Shown piece by piece: positions 9,150-16,519 of a stretch of 64,000 nt of DNA; the stretch's first letter is position 1; each line of letters begins with the position of its first letter. The notes under the pieces are model-generated. The model ran no database searches. It worked only from the letters and a program-made list of their open reading frames with translations, and was not told the DNA's origin. The translations under genes were made by a program, and so were the position numbers. Source of the DNA: Ignavibacteriales bacterium (GTDB taxonomy: Bacteria; Bacteroidota; Ignavibacteria; UBA10030); assembly GCA_016192345.1 (NCBI GenBank), contig JACPUH010000007.1:1-64000 (forward strand), in the 5' to 3' direction.

Positions 9150-9629
9150 TCACCGGGGTTTCCGGTGCTTCAAGCGAAGATGGCGGCGTCGCGCTGCGTC
9201 GGCGTAACGGCGTTTTTGCTCCCTGGTCACGGGCTTAATCGGTTCCACGGCGACGGGCTTCCCCTGTTCATCGATGGCAACAAAGGTCAGGTACGCGCTG
9301 TTAGCGTGTTTCTTTTCCCCCGTGAGAACATTTTCTTTTGTGACACGAACGCCGACCTCCAGTGACGTGTGAAACACGCGGTTCACCGAGGCCTGGAGCG
9401 TAAGAACCTCCCCCTGCTTGATGGAATGAAGAAAGTTCAGTTCATCCACCGATGCGGTGACGCACACCCGGTTACTGTGACGCGATGCGGCAATCGCGGC
9501 TGCGATATCGATCATATGCATTAATCGTCCCCCCAACAAATTCCCCAGCCGATTGGTGTCGTTCGGCAACACCATCTCGGTCATCTCAACCTGGGATTCA
9601 TGGACGGTCCGTATCGTTGTGCGCACCAT
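9150..9629 (-). CDS. Acyl-CoA thioesterase, hotdog fold (YciA/BACH type)
   Basis: A 159-residue cytosolic hotdog protein. The N-terminal VLPNDTNRLGNLLGGRLMHMID matches the catalytic region of YciA/acyl-CoA hydrolase proteins (Asn/Asp before the GGxLMxxID helix), followed by VTASVDELNFLHSIKQGEV, also typical. These enzymes hydrolyse acyl-CoA thioesters to free acids and CoA. The C-terminus is basic (RRRHLRLKHRK). It lies 2 bases downstream of bamD and may be cotranscribed with it. Chain-length preference cannot be judged from sequence. Confidence 0.85.
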   Translation of the reverse strand: MVRTTIRTVHESQVEMTEMVLPNDTNRLGNLLGGRLMHMIDIAAAIAASRHSNRVCVTASVDELNFLHSIKQGEVLTLQASVNRVFHTSLEVGVRVTKENVLTGEKKHANSAYLTFVAIDEQGKPVAVEPIKPVTREQKRRYADAARRRHLRLKHRKPR

Positions 9630-9631
9630 GG

Positions 9632-10459
9632 CTATTGTGTCCGAAGCAATTGGGATTGCTGATGGTTCGACTGTTCCGTTGCCGCGTTGGGGGCCGCGCT
9701 CCGTTGTTTTTGGAGAATCGAGTTTCGAAGCTCTTCCGCCTCCCCCTTGAAGGAACTCGCCGGATACTTCACGAAGAACTTTTCAATCTCTACCCGCGCC
9801 TCCTCGAGTCTGTTCCGGTACAGCATGGACTCGGCTTTTTTTAATTGAGATTGCTCGGCATACGGAGAGTCGTAGTACTTTTCCAGCACATGGTCGAAGG
9901 AATTGATCGCCGCCCGGTAATATTCCATCCTCATATAGATCACCCCGTTTTCGAACTCCTTCCGGGCAAGCTTGGCATTCAACTCCCCGATTTTCGCTTC
10001 GGCATCCGGCACCAACGTGTCGGTAGGGTGATATTCGATGAACGTCTGAAACTCGTCGATCGCCTTCCGCGTGTTTTCCTGGTCCAGGTAGGGGGCGGGA
10101 GAACTGTAAAAATAGCACAATGCCTTCCGGTAGCGGGATTGCGAGACAAATTCGCTCGTCGGCATGGTCCGCGTGAGTGCTTCATATTCATACGCTGCCA
10201 GGAGGTACTGTTCCCTCTTGAAATAGCACTCGGCAATGTAGAACTGGGCATCGTCCGCAAGCCCGCCTCCCTGGAATTGGAGCGTCACAATCTTAAAGTC
10301 CTCGATCGCCTCGAAATAGTCCTCGTTGTTGAACTTTTCCATGGCGATCTTAAACCGTTCCTCGGCGCTCAACTGTTGCAGTTCTTCGCTCGCGGCGCAT
10401 CCTGCAAGAACGAGCGCAATGATCGCAATCCAGCAAAGCTCAAGCACACGGTTACTCAT
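9632..10459 (-). CDS. bamD: Outer membrane assembly lipoprotein BamD
   Basis: A 275-residue lipoprotein with a lipobox LVLAGC (Cys21 when started at 10459) and a series of TPR units (FKIAMEKFNNEDYFEAIEDF, then AQFYIAECYFKREQYLLAAYEYE, later FVSQSRYRKALCYF). This is the layout of BamD/ComL, which docks on BamA in the periplasm during beta-barrel insertion. The start at 10459 gives a compact lipoprotein signal and overlaps the previous gene by 8 bases; the longer frame to 10507 would put extra residues before the signal. Flanked by CapA-like and thioesterase genes. Confidence 0.85.
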   Translation of the reverse strand: MSNRVLELCWIAIIALVLAGCAASEELQQLSAEERFKIAMEKFNNEDYFEAIEDFKIVTLQFQGGGLADDAQFYIAECYFKREQYLLAAYEYEALTRTMPTSEFVSQSRYRKALCYFYSSPAPYLDQENTRKAIDEFQTFIEYHPTDTLVPDAEAKIGELNAKLARKEFENGVIYMRMEYYRAAINSFDHVLEKYYDSPYAEQSQLKKAESMLYRNRLEEARVEIEKFFVKYPASSFKGEAEELRNSILQKQRSAAPNAATEQSNHQQSQLLRTQ

Positions 10460-11525
10460 TTTGAAGTTGGACAAAATACCCACCCCTTTCTTCCCGAAGA
10501 ACGACATTGGACAACATTTGAACCCTGTCTATAATCTCCTGTTGCTGGACGACCTCACTCAAAAACAGCGGCTGCATTGCAGCGCGCAACGGCAACAACC
10601 GCATCCGTTCCACCCTGGTGCTGAGGGAGTCTTTGCGGATCCAGACCTCCACACCAAACGACTTCTGGGTCCATTCATGCTGCGGTTGGGAAAAAACGAA
10701 ATTCCCCAGAGAATAAAAAATGTATTTGGACCGGTAGCGTTCAATCCCCTGCGGAACATGAGGATGATGGCCCAACACAAGATCCGCTCCCGCGTCGATC
10801 AGAAACCGAAACTGCGAAAGAGTGCCCGGCGGGGGACGATCCGCATACTCCAAACCGCCATGAAGGCTCACGATGACGAGGTCAGACTTCTTCTTTGCCT
10901 CCCGTATTTCGCGGCGCGCTCTCCGTTCCTCAAACAAGGAAATCCTCGCCCGCCAGGGACCGGGAATATTAACGAACTGCGTATACGCCAGGAACGCAAT
11001 CCGGATCCCATGTTTCTCAACGAGAGCGGCGGGAAAAAGAACTGCAGAATCCCGGGATGTCCCGGTTGCAACTATTCCCGATCCGCGCAAATGCTCAAGG
11101 GTTTCCTCAAGTGCGCGAATCCCGTAATCGTATGCATGGTTGTTTCCCGTCGAGACCACCGACACGCCCCCACGGCGCAAGGCCTCTGCCCCTTCAGGAG
11201 GACCGCAGAAGATCAAATTATCGTCAGGGTGCTGAGTTTCTCCCCCTTGATCGGAAAGCTGACTCTCCAGGTTGACAAAAACAACGTCCGCCGCCAGCAA
11301 AGTCTCTTTCACCTGTCCCAAGGGATAGTCTAGATTCCCTTTCAACAATTCCTGCCCCACCACCCGACCGAGGTTGACATCACCAAACGCCAGCAGTTTC
11401 AAGCGCTGAGGTTCAACCGATTCTTGTCCCCCGACCTCCTTCGGACTAAGCGCAGTCTGTCCGTAACCCATCACTCCCCAGAACACCACAAGACTTCCTT
11501 GACAGAGGAGAAATCTGCGATTCAA
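10452..11525 (-). CDS. CapA/PgsA-family metallophosphatase-like protein
   Basis: A 357-residue exported protein with an N-terminal hydrophobic segment (residues 5-22, VMGYGQ) and the CapA-type calcineurin-like fold: AFGDVNLGR, VFVNLESQLSD, STGNNHAYDYG, ATGTSRD, VSLHGGLEY, DLVLGHHPHVPQG and YSLGNFVF are all present in order. Family members are linked to poly-gamma-glutamate or capsule synthesis in Bacillus, but the same fold is widespread and no pgsBC genes are nearby, so the substrate is open. It overlaps the unknown gene upstream (ATGA) and bamD downstream. Confidence 0.8.
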   Translation of the reverse strand: MNRRFLLCQGSLVVFWGVMGYGQTALSPKEVGGQESVEPQRLKLLAFGDVNLGRVVGQELLKGNLDYPLGQVKETLLAADVVFVNLESQLSDQGGETQHPDDNLIFCGPPEGAEALRRGGVSVVSTGNNHAYDYGIRALEETLEHLRGSGIVATGTSRDSAVLFPAALVEKHGIRIAFLAYTQFVNIPGPWRARISLFEERRARREIREAKKKSDLVIVSLHGGLEYADRPPPGTLSQFRFLIDAGADLVLGHHPHVPQGIERYRSKYIFYSLGNFVFSQPQHEWTQKSFGVEVWIRKDSLSTRVERMRLLPLRAAMQPLFLSEVVQQQEIIDRVQMLSNVVLREERGGYFVQLQNE

Positions 11526-12124
11526 CTTCTCACCGTAAAGAACAAATAAATAATCAGGAACGCACCGGTGATAAGGAAGACCGGCCCGGCAATCTTTTCC
11601 AACAAGGATGGCGTCGAATCAGCCGGGGTCTCCATCACCGGGAGAACAACCGGTCCCCTTTGCATAACAGTGTCCAGCGTCACCGCTGAAAAAGAGCCGA
11701 GGTACATGACATTTCCGTCCTTGCCTTCGAGACGGGCTTCCAATTCACTGCGAATGGATCTCTCAAATCCCGCCCCCTGGAGCTCCCGATGACCGACTGT
11801 GTGGTTGAGCATCAGAACGTGCAGAGCCGGGGTAATGTGCTCCTTCCCTGGAAGCCGGAGAACGTAACCCGCTCCGCTGATCGCTTCTATAAGGGCATTC
11901 TCCAGCATGGTCTTTCCGGAACTCGCTTCAACCTGCAATCCCAGAGTGGCCGGCGCAGGGACTTTCTCTTTGATCGCCCTCCCGATGTCGTTTCCCATGC
12001 TCCGCAGCTGTGTGCGAACGACGGACAACACGCTGTCCGATCCTTGGGCTTGCACTCTTCCGACGAGGACAAGGCTCAACGATGCGATAAGGAATAATCG
12101 GGAACAAACGAGAGAACAAGCCAT
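11522..12124 (-). CDS. Unknown exported protein with C-terminal membrane anchor
   Basis: A 200-residue protein that I do not recognise. It has a signal peptide (hydrophobic residues about 9-26, cleavage near VQAQG), a mixed periplasmic region of about 130 residues containing a conserved-looking LNHTVGHRELQGAGF segment, and a single C-terminal span (GPVFLITGAFLIIYLFF) with the chain ending VRS. It would therefore be anchored by its C-terminus with the bulk outside the cytoplasm. It sits 3 bases after gdh and overlaps the CapA-like gene by 4 bases, which suggests coexpression with the latter. Confidence 0.6.
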   Translation of the reverse strand: MACSLVCSRLFLIASLSLVLVGRVQAQGSDSVLSVVRTQLRSMGNDIGRAIKEKVPAPATLGLQVEASSGKTMLENALIEAISGAGYVLRLPGKEHITPALHVLMLNHTVGHRELQGAGFERSIRSELEARLEGKDGNVMYLGSFSAVTLDTVMQRGPVVLPVMETPADSTPSLLEKIAGPVFLITGAFLIIYLFFTVRS

Positions 12125-12127
12125 GGG

Positions 12128-13420
12128 TCAGGCGTAAATTCCACGCAGCTTGAGTGTCCTGGCTACTTTGTCAATGGCCAGGATATAGGCCCCAATCCTG
12201 AGCGACACCTTATATTTGTCCGCAGTAACAAAGACGGAATGGAAGGCTTCCTTCATCATCCGTTCCAGGCGGCTGTTGACACGGTCAAGGGACCAGAAAT
12301 ACCCGACACGATCCTGCACCCACTCGAAATACGACACCGTAACACCGCCCGCATTGGCAAGAATATCGGGAACGACAAGGATCCCCTTCTCCTGGAGAAT
12401 AGGATCGGCCTTCGCAGTGGTCGGTCCGTTCGCCCCTTCCACGATGATTTTTGCTTTGATCTTCCCCGCATTCCGGTGGGTGATCTGATCTTCCTTGGCC
12501 GCGGGCACGAGCACGTCGCACTCCAGTTCCAGCAAAGCATCCTGGTCGATCGCCTCCGCCCCCGGGAATCCTGCCAGGGTCCGGTTGGTCCTGACCCACT
12601 CGAGGGCTTTCTCGATGTCGATCCCTTTCTTGTTGTAAAACGCTCCGCTGACATCGCCGACGCCGATAATCCTGCACCCCTGCTCTCTCAAAAGTTGGGC
12701 CGTGATAGAACCGACATTGCCGAATCCCTGAACGACCACCGTAGTATCTTTCGGCTTCATCCCGAGTTTCTCCATGGCGGAGAGTGCCGAGATCATACAT
12801 CCGCGCCCGGTTGCCTCTCTCCTTCCGAGCGATCCCCCCAACAGGAGCGGCTTGCCCGTGACGACCGCGGGCTCCGTTTTTCGCATGTGCATGCTGTACG
12901 TGTCCATCACCCACGCCATGATCTGTTCGTTGGTATTCATATCGGGAGCAGGGACATCGCGATCAGGACCAAACGTATCGATAAGGTTCGAGGTGTAACG
13001 GCGCGTAATCTTTTCCAACTGAAGCGGGCTCAGCCTGGAAGGATCACAACGGACTCCCCCTTTGGCCCCTCCAAACGGGATATTCATGATAGCGCACTTC
13101 CAAGTCATCCAGGCGGCAAGAGCCTTCATCTCGTCCAGACTCACATCGGGAGCATACCGGATGCCTCCTTTGGAAGGGCCGAGGATATCGTTGTGGATGA
13201 CACGGAATCCCTCGAATACTTTCACCTCCCCATTATCCATGGCAATGGGGATGGAGACGATGATCTGGCGAACGGGAGTTTTCAGGTATTCATAGACGCC
13301 GGGCTCAAGATTCAACAGGTGAGCGGCAACGTCAAAACGCTGCATCATGGATTCAAACGGGTTCTCCTTATCGAGAATCGGTGCAGGTTCCCGATAAATG
13401 AACGGCTGCTGTGTGCTCAT
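12128..13420 (-). CDS. gdh: Glutamate dehydrogenase (Glu/Leu/Phe/Val dehydrogenase family)
   Basis: A 430-residue hexameric-type glutamate dehydrogenase that interconverts glutamate and 2-oxoglutarate plus ammonia with NAD(P). The substrate region shows PFGGAKGGVRCDP with the catalytic lysine, then DVPAPDMNTNEQIMAWVMDTYS and KPLLLGGSLGRREATGRG. The nucleotide-binding GFGNVG (VVVQGFGNVGS) comes about residues 216-226. GGAAGG precedes the ATG. The length is typical (410-450). The cofactor preference is not certain from sequence alone. It lies between htpX and the unknown membrane protein. Confidence 0.95.
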   Translation of the reverse strand: MSTQQPFIYREPAPILDKENPFESMMQRFDVAAHLLNLEPGVYEYLKTPVRQIIVSIPIAMDNGEVKVFEGFRVIHNDILGPSKGGIRYAPDVSLDEMKALAAWMTWKCAIMNIPFGGAKGGVRCDPSRLSPLQLEKITRRYTSNLIDTFGPDRDVPAPDMNTNEQIMAWVMDTYSMHMRKTEPAVVTGKPLLLGGSLGRREATGRGCMISALSAMEKLGMKPKDTTVVVQGFGNVGSITAQLLREQGCRIIGVGDVSGAFYNKKGIDIEKALEWVRTNRTLAGFPGAEAIDQDALLELECDVLVPAAKEDQITHRNAGKIKAKIIVEGANGPTTAKADPILQEKGILVVPDILANAGGVTVSYFEWVQDRVGYFWSLDRVNSRLERMMKEAFHSVFVTADKYKVSLRIGAYILAIDKVARTLKLRGIYA

Positions 13421-13444
13421 GCCTTCCTTCAGTTGGTTGATACA

Positions 13445-14299
13445 TTAGGAGAGTCCGCCCATCGCAAGCTGTTCCAGTCTCGCAACCCGCTCTTCCATCG
13501 GCGGGTGTGTTGAGAAAAGTTTCATCATGCCACCGCCGCTGAGCGGATTCACGATAAACATATGTGCCGTGGCGGTGCCGGCATTCGCCATGGGAATTCG
13601 TTCGACGCCTGCATGGAGTTTCCGCAACGCGTTCGCAAGGCTCAAAGGCCTGCCGCAGATCCGGGCGCCGCCGGCATCCGCAGCAAATTCCCGCGAGCGT
13701 GATACCGCGAACTGGATCAACATCGCGGCGACAGGGGCGAGTATCAGCAGCAGGATTTCGCCGACCGGGTTCGAGTTTTCCCGATCGCGGTTCCCACCGC
13801 CGAACATCGATGTCCACATCGCCATACGGGTCAAAAACGTGATCGCCCCCGCCATCGCGGCGACGATTGTTCCAATCAGGATATCCCTGTGCTTGACATG
13901 TGCAAGTTCATGGGCCATCACTCCTTCTAATTCATCGTCACTGAGCATCCGGAGAATCCCTTCCGTGGCGGCAACGGCGGCATGCTGCGGGTTGCGGCCG
14001 GTTGCAAAGGCATTCGATGTTTCCCCTGGAATGATATAGACCCTCGGCATGGGAAGCTCCGCCTGGACGGCAAGCTTCCGGACAGCATTATAGAGCTTTG
14101 GCGCCTCCTGCTCCGTGACCTCCTTTGCACCGTAGGTCATGAGGATGATCTTGTCCGAAAACCAGTACATCCCGAAATTCATAAGCAGGGAAAAGGCAAA
14201 AGCGATGAACAACCCCTGTTCTCCTCCAAACCATTGGCCGATCAGCATCAAGAGCCCCATCATCAGAACCATCAGACCGACCGTTTTTACCATATTCAT
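13445..14299 (-). CDS. htpX: Membrane zinc protease HtpX
   Basis: A 284-residue M48 peptidase that degrades misfolded membrane proteins. Two N-terminal spans (about residues 4-40) are followed by [13 protein letters not shown] with the HExxH zinc motif, two more hydrophobic segments, and [15 protein letters not shown] with the third zinc ligand glutamate. The start is set at 14299, where AAGGAG precedes the ATG by 9 bases; the frame extends to 14377 without a better site. The family and order of domains fit HtpX closely. Confidence 0.92.
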   Translation of the reverse strand: MNMVKTVGLMVLMMGLLMLIGQWFGGEQGLFIAFAFSLLMNFGMYWFSDKIILMTYGAKEVTEQEAPKLYNAVRKLAVQAELPMPRVYIIPGETSNAFATGRNPQHAAVAATEGILRMLSDDELEGVMAHELAHVKHRDILIGTIVAAMAGAITFLTRMAMWTSMFGGGNRDRENSNPVGEILLLILAPVAAMLIQFAVSRSREFAADAGGARICGRPLSLANALRKLHAGVERIPMANAGTATAHMFIVNPLSGGGMMKLFSTHPPMEERVARLEQLAMGGLS

Positions 14300-14399
14300 G
14301 ACGCAACACTCCTTAAAACGAGAGAGATATTTAAAATTTGGACGAACAAAGTTAAAAAAAAAAGGGTTAGCAAACAAACGGCCGTAAGGCGTTTCATTC

Positions 14400-14415
14400 C
14401 CCGGCCCTAGGCCGG
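14400..14415. repeat. GC-rich inverted repeat between the amidohydrolase gene and htpX
   Basis: CCGGCC and GGCCGG are separated by CTA, a 6-base perfect stem within the 165-base gap upstream of htpX. There is no T-run after it on either strand, so it is not a standard terminator. It could be an operator-like palindrome or an mRNA 3' structure for the gene ending at 14465. Function unknown. Confidence 0.4.
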
Positions 14416-14464
14416 AACAACACAGAAGAACGACAAAGAGTTGCCAGACTGTAACGGAGGAGGG

Positions 14465-15313
14465 TTAGGATCGTTTGGCGGAAATCCGTTGGAGGGTTCT
14501 TTGAACAAGGTCGATGTTTTCATCCAGAAAATGTCTTGAGAATCGACGGGCGCGCTGCACTACATGGGAATCGAGGTGGGTGAACAAAAGATCTTCCTCG
14601 AAATACGGTGACCGGGCAATAAGATCGCCGCCTGGACCTGCCACGGCCGAGCCTCCCCAAAAATTAACGCCGTCCTCGAACCCTACCCTGTTGCAGAAGA
14701 GGATATACGAACTCAGGAGTCTCGCATAAGCCTTGAGGTGCTCGTGATTGACGGCCGCGGTTTGGAGTTCCTTCGTATTGTCTGCCATGCGCGTAGGACT
14801 TGCGGTCAATGTCAGAATCGCCTCCGCGCCGTCGAGAGAAAGCAGGTACGGAAGTGAGAGGTGCCAGAGATCCTCGCAGATGAGGACACCAAATCGTCCA
14901 TGCTTCGAATCAAACGCTGCCACCCGTTGCCCCCTACTGAAGTACCGTCCCTCCTCGAACATGCCGTACGTCGGCGGGTAAATCTTCCTGGTACAATCCT
15001 TGACCTCCCCATCTTCCATCACCAGGGCCGCATTATAGATCCCATGGTCGGGGGCGCTTTCCACAAAGCCCAGGACGATGGTGATGGACTTGCTTCGTTG
15101 CAGGAATAGGCGGAAAAAAGGATCGGAGGGGTTGAGAGCAACCTCCCAGGCGAGATCGCGCAGCGTATATCCTGTCAGGCTCAATTCCGGGAACAGGATC
15201 AGCCGGGCTCCCTGCTTGATTGCCCGGTCGATGGAAGCAAGATGGGACTCGCGGTTGGCTTTTAAATCCCCAAGTTTCGCGTCGATCTGTGCTATGGCAA
15301 TGTCGACATTCAT
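14465..15313 (-). CDS. Carbon-nitrogen hydrolase (nitrilase superfamily)
   Basis: A 282-residue amidohydrolase with the Glu-Lys-Cys triad visible: Glu43 in LILFPELSLTGY, Lys110 in DCTRKIYPP and Cys146 in GVLICEDLWH. FPELSLTGY and the CEDLWH context resemble the glutaminase domain of glutamine-dependent NAD synthetases, but no synthetase domain follows, so it is a stand-alone enzyme whose amide or nitrile substrate is unknown. The start at 15313 (MNVDIAIAQ) matches where the fold begins; the frame extends upstream to 15370. Confidence 0.85.
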   Translation of the reverse strand: MNVDIAIAQIDAKLGDLKANRESHLASIDRAIKQGARLILFPELSLTGYTLRDLAWEVALNPSDPFFRLFLQRSKSITIVLGFVESAPDHGIYNAALVMEDGEVKDCTRKIYPPTYGMFEEGRYFSRGQRVAAFDSKHGRFGVLICEDLWHLSLPYLLSLDGAEAILTLTASPTRMADNTKELQTAAVNHEHLKAYARLLSSYILFCNRVGFEDGVNFWGGSAVAGPGGDLIARSPYFEEDLLFTHLDSHVVQRARRFSRHFLDENIDLVQRTLQRISAKRS

Positions 15314-15387
15314 GGTCTCTGTTGTCTGTCTCGTTTCACCTGCGTCATGGCCGGAAGGGCCGGCGTACATTCGTTCATTCGATTGTT

Positions 15388-16071
15388 TCAGGAAAGGTCG
15401 ATCATACGGATATCCTTGATGTACTGCACGGTCTTGTCTTCTTTCAAGTTGTGAAGCTTTTCCATTTTTGCTTCAATCCGGACGACATTGTCCTTGATAA
15501 TCCCCAGATACTTCACCCCTTTTTCCGAATGCTCCTTCCGAAGCAGGAGTTCCACTGCTTCCTTCATGCTTTTGAGGGGGGAGGTCACTTCCGCACTGAT
15601 CCCGACAATGAGCTCCTGCATGGCCTCCAGCCGTTTCTTCCGGATTTCCAGCTCGGCAACTTCGAGCTGGAACTTCCTTTTTTCCACAACGCTCATGATC
15701 GTCTTCGGCAACACCGGCGTGCTGATCTCTTCCTTTACCAGATAATCCTCCACGCCGAGCTTCATCACCTCAACGGCGAGGTTCATGTCCTTGTTCACGG
15801 TCAGGAAGATGACCGGGTGATCAATGTTCTTCTCCTTCAGGACTTTCGTCACCTCAAGGCCGTTGATGCCCGGCAAAAAATAATCCATGAGAATGACGTC
15901 GATCTCTTTGTTCCGTTCCGCTTCTTCGATGCCTTCGCTCCCGTTATCCTTCCAGAGCACTTCGATTTTTGCTTCTTCATACTTATCAAGGTACAATTTG
16001 ACAAGTTTCGCGAAGGCCGCGTTGTCCTCAATCAGGAGGACATTGATATGCTGGCCAGGTGTCATGGTCAT
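15388..16071 (-). CDS. Response regulator with a DHp-like segment lacking the phospho-histidine
   Basis: A 227-residue protein. Residues 8-130 form a receiver domain with acidic pocket Glu15-Asp16, phospho-acceptor Asp63 (ILMDYFLPG), Thr91 and Lys113. A long coiled coil (about 130-155) leads into MQELIVGISAEVTSPLKSMK, which aligns with the histidine-kinase dimerisation motif VSHELRTPL except that the phospho-accepting histidine is Ala160 while Pro165 is kept. No ATPase domain follows. It may dimerise or bind the neighbouring kinase without being phosphorylated on histidine. It is the last gene of the kinase-RR-RR run and overlaps the preceding RR gene by 4 bases. Confidence 0.85.
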   Translation of the reverse strand: MTMTPGQHINVLLIEDNAAFAKLVKLYLDKYEEAKIEVLWKDNGSEGIEEAERNKEIDVILMDYFLPGINGLEVTKVLKEKNIDHPVIFLTVNKDMNLAVEVMKLGVEDYLVKEEISTPVLPKTIMSVVEKRKFQLEVAELEIRKKRLEAMQELIVGISAEVTSPLKSMKEAVELLLRKEHSEKGVKYLGIIKDNVVRIEAKMEKLHNLKEDKTVQYIKDIRMIDLS

Positions 16072-16508
16072 TTTCTTGGCGGTAGTTTGGCAATGGTGGA
16101 CCAGTATTCCTGGAACGTCTTCACAACGCTCCCGAACTCCTGGAGGATGACTGATTTGGAAACATAGCTGCTTGCGCCCAGCTCATAGGCTTTGCGCACA
16201 TCTTCTTCCCGATCGGAGCTGCTGATGATAATCACCGGAATCCCGACGGTATTCTCCTCCCCTTTTAGTCTCCGGAGAACCTCCCTCCCGTCGATACGCG
16301 GCAAGTTCAGGTCGAGGAAAATCAAATCGGGTCTCCCTTGTTCATCGCATGCGGGGGAATTGAGAAAATCGAGGGCCGACTTCCCGTCGTCAAAATACGT
16401 AATACGGTTGCGGCTCCCATTCTGCTGGAAAGCCCATTGGAGAATGCGTGCATGGTCATGATTGTCATCGATCAAAACAATGCTCAATGCCGATCGGTGG
16501 TCAGCCAT
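16068..16508 (-). CDS. Single-domain response regulator, Rcp1 type
   Basis: A 146-residue receiver domain. VLIDDNHDHARI gives the acidic pocket, Asp66 in LIFLDLNLPRIDG is the phospho-acceptor, IIISSSD supplies the switch serine and Lys118 follows in YVSKSV. The extended C-terminal FQEYWSTIAKLP is characteristic of the Rcp1 family that pairs with phytochrome-like or PAS/GAF kinases. There is no output domain, so it probably acts as a phosphotransfer intermediate or binds a target protein. It begins 11 bases after the histidine kinase. Confidence 0.9.
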   Translation of the reverse strand: MADHRSALSIVLIDDNHDHARILQWAFQQNGSRNRITYFDDGKSALDFLNSPACDEQGRPDLIFLDLNLPRIDGREVLRRLKGEENTVGIPVIIISSSDREEDVRKAYELGASSYVSKSVILQEFGSVVKTFQEYWSTIAKLPPRK

Positions 16509-16519
16509 ACGTAGCTCTC

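Noticed and set aside
12239-13513. A 424-codon plus-strand open frame opposite glutamate dehydrogenase
   Set aside because: Antisense shadow of a well-conserved gene, no domain, no ribosome site.
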